Below are positions 18,141 to 27,354 of a stretch of DNA of 64,000 nt, piece by piece. The position numbers and the translations under genes were made by a program. The stretch lies in the NCBI RefSeq assembly GCF_014695585.1, contig NZ_JACJON010000040.1, positions 62,001 to 126,000 of the forward strand. Reading direction: 5' to 3'. The notes beneath the pieces are model-generated. The model did not search any database, had not been told where the DNA came from, and was given only the letters and a program-made list of their open reading frames with translations. Source of the stretch: Microcoleus sp. FACHB-831 (GTDB lineage Bacteria; Cyanobacteriota; Cyanobacteriia; Cyanobacteriales; FACHB-T130). Numbering within the stretch: position 1 is the first letter of the stretch; each line of letters starts with the position of its first letter.

Positions 18141-18633
18141 ACTGAATACTCCATGCTGTACCGTAGTGGTAATTCAAAAAGTGTTCTGCGATTGCTGCTA
18201 AAGTAAGTAGCAATCTCGCTTCCGTTTTTGGTGTTAATAAACCAATAACGGAGGTAAAACTTTTAGACAAATCAAGTCTTTGGGTATAGTCACACGTTTT
18301 TCCATGTCCTAGCTTGCAGACTGCTCAACCAGGGGGCTTGTCCCTAGATGGGGCGGGCAAAGCAACGAATGGTGTTGTTGTCTCTTTTCTGTGCTGTTCA
18401 ACCCAATGTGCATGCAGATCGGCGGTTGGGAGATACCCAGCCAAGCTATTGGGTTGTTGTGAAGAGGCTTCCTTTTTCAACTTTTAAGGTTATAACTTCA
18501 GACTAGCACTTTGTATTCTATAGAACATCCCCTTTTGGGTTCTCTTCAGAATCCTTTGCATCACTTGACATTTCTTGATCGCATATAGTTGATTTTTGTT
18601 GGAATTTAAGTCGAATCACTGTTGATTTTTGTC
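18141..18633. promoter_or_regulatory. Divergent hpf-lipB intergenic region, likely long hpf leader
   Basis: 493 bases without a convincing gene. CAACCCAAT (18399-18407) pairs with ATTGGGTTG (18448-18456), enclosing an inner GGTTGGG/CCCAGCC stem (18424-18442, one G-U), so a two-level hairpin can form. Transcripts of the homologous lrtA gene are known to carry a long regulatory leader; that this element is part of such a leader is inference. The rest must contain the lipB promoter. Confidence 0.5.
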
Positions 18634-19326
18634 ATGATTTTAAGTAGAGATGAATGTTCTGCTGGGGATGTTGGCTCGCCGTTAAGGGAATGCTGGTTGT
18701 ACAACCGGGGGCTAATGCGCTATGAAGAAGCCTTGGCATGGCAGCGATCGCTTCAAAGTAGCCGCGTCAACGATCAAAATCTGAATGATGTCTTGATTTT
18801 GCTAGAACATCCCCCCGTCTATACGTTGGGTACTAGAGCAACTCTGGATTTTCTCAAATTTGACCCAGCCGCAACTAACTGGGATGTCTACCGAGTCGAA
18901 CGAGGGGGGGAGGTGACTTACCATTGTCCAGGTCAGCTTGTAGGCTACCCGATTCTAAATTTGCGGTATTACCAGCAAGATTTGCACTGGTATCTGCGAA
19001 AGCTTGAAGAGGTGTTGATTCGCAGTCTTGCTGTCTATGGGCTAAAGGGCGATCGCGTTCCTGGTATGACTGGCGTCTGGCTGGAGGGGAAAAAAGTCGC
19101 CGCTATTGGTATCAAAGTCAGCCGCTGGATTACCATGCACGGCTTTGCTTTAAATGTTTGTCCCGATCTGGGCGGCTTTGAGCGCATTGTTCCTTGCGGC
19201 ATTGCAGATAAACCAGTCGGTAGTCTGGCGCAATTTATTCCAGGAATTGACCTCGATGAGGTACGCGCTGTTGTTGCTACAGCTTTTGCAGAAGTTTTTG
19301 GCGTCAAGCTAATGAATGGGGAATAG
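18634..19326 (+). CDS. lipB: Octanoyl-[acyl-carrier-protein]:protein transferase
   Basis: Moves octanoate from acyl carrier protein to lipoyl domains of 2-oxoacid dehydrogenases and GcvH, the first step of lipoate synthesis. Motifs include [34 protein letters not shown], the Lys in [19 protein letters not shown], and the nucleophile Cys in [15 protein letters not shown]. The ATG at 18634 was preferred over a TTG 12 bases upstream. The downstream spacer contains tandem GACTCCG heptamers and the next gene is convergent. Confidence 0.94.
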   Translation: MILSRDECSAGDVGSPLRECWLYNRGLMRYEEALAWQRSLQSSRVNDQNLNDVLILLEHPPVYTLGTRATLDFLKFDPAATNWDVYRVERGGEVTYHCPGQLVGYPILNLRYYQQDLHWYLRKLEEVLIRSLAVYGLKGDRVPGMTGVWLEGKKVAAIGIKVSRWITMHGFALNVCPDLGGFERIVPCGIADKPVGSLAQFIPGIDLDEVRAVVATAFAEVFGVKLMNGE

Positions 19327-19390
19327 GGAATAGGGAACTCCAGACTCTGGACTCCAGACTCCGGACTCCGGACTCCGGACTCCGGACTTT
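19318..19390. repeat. Tandem GGGAATA and GACTCCG heptamers
   Basis: Directly at the lipB stop: GGGGAATA units, then CAGACTCTGGACTC, then four perfect GACTCCG copies. Same heptamer as in the gpmI-secG spacer. Confidence 0.82.
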
Positions 19391-19414
19391 CAATGCCCTA
19401 TGCTCAAATACCAA

Positions 19415-20413
19415 TTACCGAGTTATATTGTTGAGCAAAAAATTATCCAAATCTACAAAAGAGCCAGCATAGGTCAAGGTTGGCACCTCGTATCCCTTTA
19501 AATTGACCGTATATTGCTCAAATCCCTTCTCGTTTGCGCCCAACTGTAACAGATAGGTATAGGTTGTTTCTCCCAAGGCGACATCTAGACCAAGCTGCTT
19601 GGTGGCTGATTCCAAACGAAAGGCTGCATTAACTGTATCGCCGATGGCAGTGTAGTCAGGGCGATCGCCCGAACCTGTGTTGCCTACCATTGCATAACCT
19701 GTATTGATCCCAGCGCCGATTCGCATGGGGAAAGGCAATGGATACTTATTGCTCAAATCTACGGTCATTTTATACAGGTCGCTCACTGCCTGTAAAATTT
19801 GCATCATCTCTTCATTGGTGACGCCTTTGGCACCGTGAAACCAGATGGCCATTACTGCGTCGCCGATGTATTTATCGACCCAACTGCCATAGTCTCGGAT
19901 GATATTCCCGGCTTGACGGAACCAAGTACCGATGGCGGCTGAGAGAATCTTTTCATCAATTTGCCTGGTCAGTACGGTAAAGTCGCGGATGTCTACGACC
20001 ATTACTGAGATTAGACGCCTGACGTGCAATGTTGAGGTGATGGTCTCTTTGTCTACCAACCCCATGTTGGTTTGATTGTCACGTTTTACCGATGGGCAAT
20101 GGAACTCTAGTTCTGTCTGGCCAAAAGTGAGGCGATCGCCAGTGCGTAAAGTTACAGGAATGCTTACTCTGCGGCCATTGACAAAAGAACCATTGCGGCT
20201 CCCCAAGTCAATTAGATAAAACTCGCTCGTCTCAGTTGACTGCAACATGGCGTGGTTGCGCGAAATCCATCGATCCGACAACACAAAATTGTTATCGTCG
20301 CTGCGGCCAACTGTCCAGCAGTTACTACCCACCAATGGCAGATAGCGATTACCGGACTCTGTTTTAAGGAGCAGATATGGAGTGGGTCGCACAGTCACGG
20401 GGGCGAGGAGCAA
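19415..20413 (-). CDS. FHA domain adenylate/guanylate cyclase (class III)
   Basis: 332-residue signalling enzyme. Residues about 30-110 are an FHA phosphothreonine-binding domain (WTVGRSDDNNFVLSD, ISRNHAMLQ, DLGSRNGSFVNG). Residues about 135-320 are a class III nucleotidyl cyclase: VMVVDIRDFTVLT with the first metal Asp, KYIGDAVMAIW with the second, and the stretch DYTAIGDTVNAAFRLES with the transition-state Asn/Arg. No membrane segment. Cyanobacteria use several such cyclases for cAMP signals tied to light, carbon or motility. The FHA domain suggests control by a Ser/Thr kinase, but none is adjacent. Confidence 0.92.
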   Translation of the reverse strand: MLLAPVTVRPTPYLLLKTESGNRYLPLVGSNCWTVGRSDDNNFVLSDRWISRNHAMLQSTETSEFYLIDLGSRNGSFVNGRRVSIPVTLRTGDRLTFGQTELEFHCPSVKRDNQTNMGLVDKETITSTLHVRRLISVMVVDIRDFTVLTRQIDEKILSAAIGTWFRQAGNIIRDYGSWVDKYIGDAVMAIWFHGAKGVTNEEMMQILQAVSDLYKMTVDLSNKYPLPFPMRIGAGINTGYAMVGNTGSGDRPDYTAIGDTVNAAFRLESATKQLGLDVALGETTYTYLLQLGANEKGFEQYTVNLKGYEVPTLTYAGSFVDLDNFLLNNITR

Positions 20414-20596
20414 CGACGACTCGTTGCGAAGTGTTAAGTTTTCAATTTATTGTGGCAAATACACAAGATTGCGGGAAGCGTAACTAGCAATATTACTATT
20501 ACTACGGGTATGTTGAGTGGATGTTATCAGGATTTAATAAATCCTAGACTCTGCCGCTCACCTACACCCCTTAAAGCTATTAGCTATTAGCCGCAT

Positions 20597-21334
20597 TTAG
20601 GCCATAGATGCCGCCAGCCAAAACAAGCTGTCTACCAAAATTGTACTCAACACTGCTCCACCAAATGCCCACCAATGCAGGGTTCGCGATCGCAAGGCTG
20701 AAAGACCAACAACTAAGAGTATGGCTACCAGAACGAAAGACCAGCTTATACCCCAGGGGCTATTAACGATCGCGATCGCACTTTGAAAAATCGGTGTTGC
20801 CAGTGCTGGGTCAACTTGCATCAAGCTTCGCCAGTGCGGAATCAGATCGACTATGTAAAAGTATAAGTCCGTTACCACCGTTCCAAACAAGGAACCTAAA
20901 TAAAACAAATTGCCAACCAGTCCCCAACCACGCCACACGCACCACAGGGCAAAGGGTAGACCAATTGCTTCTATGGGCAGGTGGATTGTGGGTTCCCACC
21001 TCAGCCAACCCCAATAAATTGAACCTGCCAACCAACTCCAGCTGAACCCCAGCAGCAAATCTCCCCATACTTGGGTTTTAGGACGCTGCATTAGAGTTAC
21101 ACCCAGCCACACCCAGCCTGCTGTCATCACTAGGCTTACCATCGGCATTAGCCGCACTAGGGGCGCTTGCACAAATACTGGCACTGAAACTAAAAAAGAA
21201 GCTGCGGCAAACACCCACCAAGCTTGACTTATCCCTTTTTTCCAATTAGCAGATGTTAAAAAATCTTTACAATCCTCGGCTGGATACTCAGGGGCGGCAG
21301 AAGATGTGAAGGATGACCAGGTATTGTTAACCAA
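20597..21334 (-). CDS. DUF3120 membrane protein
   Basis: 245 residues with about six hydrophobic helices, Trp-rich (WLGVTLMQRPKTQVWGDLLLG, SWLAGSIYWGWLRWEPTIHLP). The motif WGWLRWEP..HLPIEAIGLP and FYLGSLFGTVVTDLYFYIVD are typical of DUF3120, a family confined to cyanobacteria and plastids with no assigned function. The polar N-terminus (about 35 residues) is variable. The gene stands alone; the next upstream gene, uppP, is divergent. Confidence 0.85.
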   Translation of the reverse strand: MVNNTWSSFTSSAAPEYPAEDCKDFLTSANWKKGISQAWWVFAAASFLVSVPVFVQAPLVRLMPMVSLVMTAGWVWLGVTLMQRPKTQVWGDLLLGFSWSWLAGSIYWGWLRWEPTIHLPIEAIGLPFALWCVWRGWGLVGNLFYLGSLFGTVVTDLYFYIVDLIPHWRSLMQVDPALATPIFQSAIAIVNSPWGISWSFVLVAILLVVGLSALRSRTLHWWAFGGAVLSTILVDSLFWLAASMA

Positions 21335-21673
21335 TGTATTTAATATTATTTACTTAAGTTTACATTACTCAAGATAACACAACATATATCCCAGGGGGGG
21401 GCATATTCTTAATCCTATCTTAAAAATGCGATCGCAATTAATGGTTATTGGTGAAGAGAGTTGAAGATCGGGGAATGTTATTAGAGACGCCGATTTATAG
21501 CGTCTCCCCAGGGAGAGAGGAAAACCTTCTCCAATCCAAAATCATCGCTGCGGAGAAACTCCGCCTGGGCAAAATCCAAAATCCAAAATCGCCAATCCCG
21601 ATGAGGAGCGATCGCGGTAAGTAAAGGTTGATGGTTTTGGTGATATAACGTAGGCATTTGTGGAGTCTGGTTA
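21335..21673. repeat. Spacer with palindrome and CCAAAAT heptamers
   Basis: 339 bases between divergent genes. GAGACGC...GCGTCTC (21484-21506) is an inverted repeat of a family seen elsewhere. From 21531 to 21599 run CCAAAATC-type heptamers interrupted by the hairpin GCGGAG AAA CTCCGC (21550-21564). A similar arrangement lies at 37741-37824. Confidence 0.72.
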
Positions 21674-22633
21674 ATGGCGACAATGTATTTAGAAGCTGCT
21701 AGCAGCGGATGGCAGGTAGTAAATCCAGGGCTGTCAGTGGTGTTCCCCAGTTGGGGACAACCCTTACTGGGGGATGTGACTCCAGGAAATGAAGTTAATT
21801 TATTGCAGGGGATTGTTCAGGCATTCATTCTGGGGATAGTGCAAGGGTTAACAGAATTTTTGCCTATCAGCAGTACTGCACACCTCCAGGTCTTCAGCAA
21901 AGCCTTTGGCTGGGATGCTGTAGCGGGGAAGCCGTTTGTGGCGACAATTCAATTCGGTAGTATCGTCGCAGTTGTAATTTACTTCTGGAAAGATATAGCT
22001 CAAATTTTGACGGGAGGCGTGGAGGCAATTCGTCAAAAAGACTGGGGGCGCGATGAATGGAAAATAATCGTAGGGATAGCAATAGGAACTATACCGATCC
22101 TGGCGGGCGGCTTTATCCTCAAAAAGGCGCTAAACGACGATAAATCGAGTATTAACAGCATGACTACTATTGCTGTTGTTGCAATTGTGATGGCACTTTT
22201 GCTAGGAGCAGCCGAGAAGTTTGGCAGCCGCAAGCGGGATTTTAAGAGCTTGCAGATTATGGATGGGATTTTGATGGGATTGGGACAGGCGATCGCGTTA
22301 GTTCCTGGCGCTTCTCGTTCTGGTTCTACTATGACGGCGGGTTTATTTATTGGATTGGAAAGGCAAGCAGCAGCGAGGTTTTCCTTTTTGTTGGGTATTC
22401 CAGCCTTAGCGATCGCCACTATTTATGAATTTTTTCAAGAGGCGTTAGGCAAAGTCGATCTAACCCTAGTGTTTGTGGGGACGTTATCGGCGTTTGTGTT
22501 TTCTTATTTATCGATCGCGTGGTTGCTGGGGTATCTGCAAAAGAAAAGTACGTGGGTTTTTGTCTGGTATAGGTTAGCTTTTGGGGCGGCTATTTTAGCA
22601 GCAGTAGCTGCTGGGGCGTTGAAAAATTCTTAG
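21674..22633 (+). CDS. uppP: Undecaprenyl-diphosphatase
   Basis: Membrane phosphatase that recycles undecaprenyl diphosphate to the monophosphate lipid carrier for peptidoglycan and polysaccharide synthesis. 319 residues with about eight helices. The two family motifs are GIVQGLTEFLPISSTAHL (about residues 54-71, with the catalytic Glu and Ser) and VPGASRSGSTM (about 212-222, with the catalytic Arg). The first ~45 residues are a variable extension. It is followed by a perfect 25-base palindrome at 22658. Confidence 0.94.
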   Translation: MATMYLEAASSGWQVVNPGLSVVFPSWGQPLLGDVTPGNEVNLLQGIVQAFILGIVQGLTEFLPISSTAHLQVFSKAFGWDAVAGKPFVATIQFGSIVAVVIYFWKDIAQILTGGVEAIRQKDWGRDEWKIIVGIAIGTIPILAGGFILKKALNDDKSSINSMTTIAVVAIVMALLLGAAEKFGSRKRDFKSLQIMDGILMGLGQAIALVPGASRSGSTMTAGLFIGLERQAAARFSFLLGIPALAIATIYEFFQEALGKVDLTLVFVGTLSAFVFSYLSIAWLLGYLQKKSTWVFVWYRLAFGAAILAAVAAGALKNS

Positions 22634-22657
22634 TAATCGATCGTGGTTCGTAGGTTC

Positions 22658-22682
22658 GTAGGGTGGGCACTGCCCACCCTAC
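22658..22682. repeat. GTAGGGTGGGCA palindrome
   Basis: GTAGGGTGGGCA and TGCCCACCCTAC are exact complements around a single C. It lies 25 bases after the uppP stop and could act as terminator; it looks like a dispersed palindromic repeat, with a partial copy (GGTGGGCACTG) at about 22698. Confidence 0.75.
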
Positions 22683-22863
22683 AATTATGTTTAGATGGTG
22701 GGCACTGATGAGCAAATTTCATTATAAGAGAATATTTATTGAGCAATAGAAACCGGAGAATTTAAAACCAAAACTGCCGAGATTTCCACAAGGCTAAGTA
22801 GCGATCGCGCTTGCATCAACTCTCTCCTAATTTATAAAAACTCAAGGTAGCTTTATTAAGTTG

Positions 22864-23346
22864 TCAACAGCCACAATACCCTTTCACTCGTACAATTTTA
22901 TTACGTCCACCACTGCTAACTGTAATGGTAGCATTGTAAAGTGCTGATTCATATCCAGTTTCTGCTAGAACATAATCAACACGCACCCTGATGCCATTAG
23001 CACTATAGGTAATACTAACTGTGTCTCCTTTTTTATTCCGTTTTTCACTTACAAATTTTAATTTAGTGTCTCTACCGTCGATATTCATCAATCCACCCTC
23101 ATATAATGAACCCGATACAAAAACCCGGCGGCTAGAACGTTTACGATGGTCGGCAGGGGATTGCAAAGAGCAGCCACATCCTGATTCAACATCACCCTTA
23201 ATGACCCCAACCACAGGTTGGTTAAGCATTTTGGCACTCGCTGATTTATCTTTGGAAATAGTATTTTGAGATGCTTGACCTGAAAGCATCAACTGAGATA
23301 AGACTGTGGCAGTTACAAGTGTTGAAATAATTGTCTTTTTCATCAT
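22864..23346 (-). CDS. Exported cysteine-motif protein of unknown function
   Basis: 160 residues with a signal peptide (MMKKTIISTLVTATVLSQLMLSG, cleavage near QAS). The mature part has Cys pairs at both ends: SGCGCS in the middle and YCGC at the very C-terminus, while the region between them is beta-rich (KLKFVSEKRNKKGDTVSITY, VRVDYVLAETG, YNATITVSSGG). Disulfides or metal binding by the paired CGC motifs are possible. I do not recognise the family. It opens a stretch of about 3 kb without any GCGATCGC octamer. Confidence 0.68.
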   Translation of the reverse strand: MMKKTIISTLVTATVLSQLMLSGQASQNTISKDKSASAKMLNQPVVGVIKGDVESGCGCSLQSPADHRKRSSRRVFVSGSLYEGGLMNIDGRDTKLKFVSEKRNKKGDTVSITYSANGIRVRVDYVLAETGYESALYNATITVSSGGRNKIVRVKGYCGC

Positions 23347-23807
23347 TTTTCTCCCAAATTACCTAGATCCAACTCTGGTTGCTTGTGTCCTTTGCGGGTA
23401 AAAAAATTGTGCTGCTGCAACCAGCGTACCACTTGAACAAAACAACAATTTTTTATTCATGGTAAATTTTACCTTGGTTGATTGACTTGACACAGTAAAG
23501 TTTGTCTTTAACCCGCTAATGCTTTATAAAGCAAAATTACTCAACTTGTCTGCGCCCTCTGGCTAAATTCTAAACTCATCCTCAAAGTTAACTGACGAAG
23601 CGAACGTGCAGTTTCCATGAGCCATGTTGAATTTATAAGAACCGTGTTTACAATCTGGGCTGTTGCCTAAACCCTTTGTCAAAGAAGCTTGACACAAGGT
23701 ACTTGCTCGCGACGCAATTACTCTCAGACAACTTACGATAAATTGCTAATGTCTGGGGGTTATCCTTTGGTGTAGGGTGGTTATTAAGTCGTCTGGGAGA
23801 CAAGAGG
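23347..23807. other. 461-base divergent spacer, no gene seen
   Basis: Between the cysteine-motif gene and the lipase-like gene. I see no open frame with coding character. TGCTTTATAAAGCA (23520-23533) is a perfect 14-base palindrome. The spacer must hold both promoters; none is clear enough to call. Confidence 0.5.
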
Positions 23808-25862
23808 ATGAGATCATTCAAGTTGACAGCTGCTTTACTGGTACTGGGAGCAACGGTATACAGCACGAAGGCTGATGCAAGACGAGCGCCAAATCACAAA
23901 TCATCACTCCTAAAAGAAGCAACCTCACAATCTCCATCACTGGTAGCGCAAAACGCTAGGAAATGTCCTAAAGATCGCATACCAGTGACAGTAAACGCGC
24001 CTGGTGGTCAATCACCATCCTATGCTGGCAAGCTTAATCCAAACGTAGATCCTGGAACGCGCTGTATCTTCTTTAAAGATGTTAGCTTTGATGGGCGACT
24101 ACAGCGGTCAAGGCCAAGACAAACATGGCTGATAATTCACGGTTGGAGAAACGACTCTGAAGATGGTAAGACGGTGCGTTTAGCAAAAGAAATCGCCAAG
24201 CAAAAACCAGAAGACAGAGTTTTAATTCTTGACTGGGGACAGGCAGCAAAAAATGAAGGTGAAACTAACATTCCTGTTCTCAATGTGAACCTGGGTAACT
24301 ATTATGCTACAAGCTGGATTAGACCCGTAGCTGAAGTGGCAGTCCAAGAACTGAGAAAGAGGGGAATTGACAACAAGGAAGCAAGCGAAAACCTCAATTT
24401 AGTTGGTCATAGCCTTGGCTCAATGCTTGCTGCTGAAATCGGTGCCGTTTATCTGGGACTAGATCCAAAGGGAAATAGAGTAAGCAATGAGGGGGTACGT
24501 GTCAACAGAATAATTGCACTTGATCCGCCATCAGAACTGAATGTCGATATATTTGCCAACATTGGGGGATATGATGTAGACGGCAGGACACCAGCCTACA
24601 CAGCAGCAGAAGGTAAAAAACCAAGGGTACTTCATCCCGAAGCTGTAGACTCACCTAAAAAGTTCCGTGATGTATCTCGGTTTTCTAGAGCATTTGTAGG
24701 GTCGCGAAGCGTTGCTGGAAATCAAGAATTTGCTAGCTGGGCGCATGAGTCATTCCAGATGGAATTTGGTGGTCTTAGTGATGAGCATGGGCGGGTTGTG
24801 GAGACTTTTATCAAACTTATCTCCGAACATCCATTTAAACAACCAGGTTCAAAGGATAGCTTCCTAGACCTTGACGATAGCAAGGAACATAATGATTGCA
24901 ATGGTAAAAGCAATAAATTTATAAAATGTGACGCCTATAACCCCAAACATGAAGGATCAATTGGAGTTGATTCTTCCAATAAACCTACTTCAGTGCGTTT
25001 TAGACAGCCTGGAATGCAAGCTCCTGATGAAGTAGTTGTCAGTGCAAATGGAGACTACACTTACAAGATAGATGGTATCAAGGGAAATAGAACGGTTAGC
25101 ATTACATCTTTAGGTGGGAATCCTAAAATTTTAATAGATAATTATATTCCAGGTAATCCTGATTCGCCTTTATTCAACCGCTCGGCTAGATATTTAGATG
25201 TAAAAGTCGAGTTAGGTCAAGGACAAGCAAAGATAACGATACCGGAAACTAAAGTAACAATTAATTTCACGGGTGTTGGAGAAGTTATTAGCCGCAGAGA
25301 AAATCAACGATGGCAGATAGCAGCTGGTTCCACATCGGCGAAACCAGGTGGTTTAATCCGCACTGGCGGCAGCGATTTATCTTCCAGAGAAATACCCTTT
25401 GAGATTTGTGGCGAGTCTAAAACTTGGGTGCGCCCAACAGCAACAGAACAAAGAAGACACCTCCAGAACATGGGAAGAGGGCGATATTCTCTAGAGGTTA
25501 TTGGAGAACTAGGGGGGGATTATTGGACGCATAATATTTTTTCATTTACGAGTTATCCTGGGGGAAGCGGTACTTTTGATATTACGCATCTTTCTGGGTT
25601 TTGGACACCTCAAAATCCTTCTCGTCCCTCGACGTGCGATAATGCCATCACCGCCCTTAACTCTGGAAAATTAGCTAGAGTCTGGGTGTTAAATTACAGA
25701 GTAATAAGTATCAAATGGTTGGCAAACCGCTATGTTATGGTAGTTAAGCCTACAAGTCGCGGTGCCCAAATAATTAACTTTTCAAGGCGAGAGCGTCAAG
25801 ATTTACTTCCATTAACAGTTGTAGCGGAAAATGGTAGGAAAGTGGCAGTGTTGGCAAAGTGA
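23808..25862 (+). CDS. Exported lipase-like hydrolase of the pancreatic-lipase type
   Basis: 684 residues. The signal peptide is MRSFKLTAALLVLGATVYST with cleavage near KADA. Residues about 100-330 are an alpha/beta hydrolase with the motif set of the animal-type lipase family: LIIHGWRND (110-115), LDWGQAAKN, nucleophile Ser202 in NLVGHSLGSM, acid Asp239 in RIIALDPPSEL, and His313 in WAHESFQMEF. The triad is complete. The remaining 350 residues are beta-rich and of unknown family; they may bind substrate or surface. Substrate class (triglyceride, phospholipid or other ester) cannot be fixed. The gene lacks HIP1 sites, unlike most of the window. Confidence 0.74.
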   Translation: MRSFKLTAALLVLGATVYSTKADARRAPNHKSSLLKEATSQSPSLVAQNARKCPKDRIPVTVNAPGGQSPSYAGKLNPNVDPGTRCIFFKDVSFDGRLQRSRPRQTWLIIHGWRNDSEDGKTVRLAKEIAKQKPEDRVLILDWGQAAKNEGETNIPVLNVNLGNYYATSWIRPVAEVAVQELRKRGIDNKEASENLNLVGHSLGSMLAAEIGAVYLGLDPKGNRVSNEGVRVNRIIALDPPSELNVDIFANIGGYDVDGRTPAYTAAEGKKPRVLHPEAVDSPKKFRDVSRFSRAFVGSRSVAGNQEFASWAHESFQMEFGGLSDEHGRVVETFIKLISEHPFKQPGSKDSFLDLDDSKEHNDCNGKSNKFIKCDAYNPKHEGSIGVDSSNKPTSVRFRQPGMQAPDEVVVSANGDYTYKIDGIKGNRTVSITSLGGNPKILIDNYIPGNPDSPLFNRSARYLDVKVELGQGQAKITIPETKVTINFTGVGEVISRRENQRWQIAAGSTSAKPGGLIRTGGSDLSSREIPFEICGESKTWVRPTATEQRRHLQNMGRGRYSLEVIGELGGDYWTHNIFSFTSYPGGSGTFDITHLSGFWTPQNPSRPSTCDNAITALNSGKLARVWVLNYRVISIKWLANRYVMVVKPTSRGAQIINFSRRERQDLLPLTVVAENGRKVAVLAK

Positions 25863-25985
25863 TATTAAGGTATTTCCAATTAAGCACTAGCAAGTAATTC
25901 ACGCATTTAGAATAACGTAGAATATCCTCTATACATAGGCGATCGCCCTTTCGTTAACTTCCCCCGTTCAATACTCTGTCAATTT

Positions 25986-26534
25986 ATGAAAATAGTACAA
26001 CAACGGTCAGAAATGCTATTCTTAGCTACTGATTCAATAGTAAAAACCCAAAAATCATATAATGCTAACCTTAAACGCTACTTATGGAAATATTCCTTAG
26101 CTGCATTTTTCGCCATTACTGGAACAGCTTTTTTTAGCAATAAAGCCAACGCAACACAATTAAAATTTAAAACCCTAGCTAATCCTGACCTACAGACAGT
26201 ATTGCTAGTGGCACAAACACAAGAAGCTGGAAATGTTATCTACAGGTCTGAGTTTAGAGTAAATCGTCAAAAATATTGGTTTTTTGCCACTCAATACCAG
26301 GGTGGTGCAGTAGTATTAAATATTTCTAAACAAAATTTTAGGGAAACACGACCTTTAAATGTTTTTAAATATCAGTTTATTTCTGATATTAAGAAAGCTC
26401 CGAGTAAAAATGCTAATTTCTATTTTACGGTGCGAGATGGTAATGGCTCGAACGTACCTACTACGATTTATAGGCTAGACCTTACTAACCCTAACAATCC
26501 AGTAGTGAAAAAGATTCGTACATTTCGCAGCTGA
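25986..26534 (+). CDS. Exported protein of unknown function
   Basis: 182 residues. A hydrophobic stretch at about 36-49 (YSLAAFFAITGTAFF) ends in KANA, a likely signal peptidase site, so the true start may be downstream of the ATG used here. The mature part (about 120 residues) is beta-rich with YRSEFRVNRQKYWFFATQYQGG and NFYFTVRDGNG. No family recognised. It is 17 bases before the next exported-protein gene, suggesting an operon. Confidence 0.6.
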   Translation: MKIVQQRSEMLFLATDSIVKTQKSYNANLKRYLWKYSLAAFFAITGTAFFSNKANATQLKFKTLANPDLQTVLLVAQTQEAGNVIYRSEFRVNRQKYWFFATQYQGGAVVLNISKQNFRETRPLNVFKYQFISDIKKAPSKNANFYFTVRDGNGSNVPTTIYRLDLTNPNNPVVKKIRTFRS

Positions 26535-26551
26535 TAAGGAAAAAGTCACGA

Positions 26552-27136
26552 ATGAGATTACTAGCGATCGCTGCAAGTTTAGCAACCATTCTACTGATAA
26601 CCTTTTCTGCTGTAGCTCAGAAAATTGATCGCCTCCCCCCAGCACCGGGAATTAATCTGAGTAGAATTCAGTACGTGCGTGGAGAAACCTCTCCCGATCG
26701 CAAACTTGAACGAGCAATCCTCCAAACCGAGTACAGGAAAGATGCGAGTAATACCTCGTATCCGCTACGGTACTCTTACAACAAAGTTGATTTAAACGGC
26801 GATGGCAATCCAGAAGCAATAGTTTCTGTCAGATCGTTTGCTGTCTGCGGAACAGGAGGTTGCCCTACCCTGATTTTCAGTTCAGATGGAAAAGACTACC
26901 GTTCAGTAGTGTATGAAGTCCTCAGCTTTGGCAGAATCATTGTTACGCCACAAAGAACATCTGGTTGGAACGATTTAATCCAGCCTTATCGCGATCGCGC
27001 TGCAAAAGTTACTCGTTATTACATCTCACGGTTCAACGGTAGAAAGTACACTAACTCAGATACCGTGCGACCGAAATCAACCATTAGTGGCAGAGTTTTT
27101 CTTGTCTCCGATGACGAACATCCTCTGCGCCCTTGA
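26552..27136 (+). CDS. Exported protein with a calcium-loop-like motif
   Basis: 194 residues with signal peptide MRLLAIAASLATILLITFSAVAQ cut near this point. The motif DLNGDGNPEAIV (about 87-98) is the Asp-rich calcium-binding-like strand seen in FG-GAP and related proteins; VCGTGGCPTLIF follows with two Cys. The pattern NGDGxPEAxV...GTGGCxxLIF recurs in small secreted bacterial proteins of unknown role. Likely co-transcribed with the gene 17 bases upstream. Confidence 0.65.
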   Translation: MRLLAIAASLATILLITFSAVAQKIDRLPPAPGINLSRIQYVRGETSPDRKLERAILQTEYRKDASNTSYPLRYSYNKVDLNGDGNPEAIVSVRSFAVCGTGGCPTLIFSSDGKDYRSVVYEVLSFGRIIVTPQRTSGWNDLIQPYRDRAAKVTRYYISRFNGRKYTNSDTVRPKSTISGRVFLVSDDEHPLRP

Positions 27137-27354
27137 GTGCTAGCTAGGAGCTTTGGCTGATTGTGCAGCTATTGGAGGCTAGGCACAATACAAACAAGAT
27201 TGGGTCTAGTATTAGAGTCTTTTGGGAGACAGGGTAATGAGTTTGCTAGATTGGCTGCTGAACAATCAACCGGAACCAGAAGAATCGCAACTCGACCTAT
27301 TCGACAACTCGCAGCTAACCAAACATGAGCGAGCAGACACAGCTACAATCCGCA

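Noticed and set aside
18067-18270. 67-codon ORF overlapping the hpf start on the same strand
   Set aside because: TTG start, out of frame with hpf and read through its beginning; no coding character.
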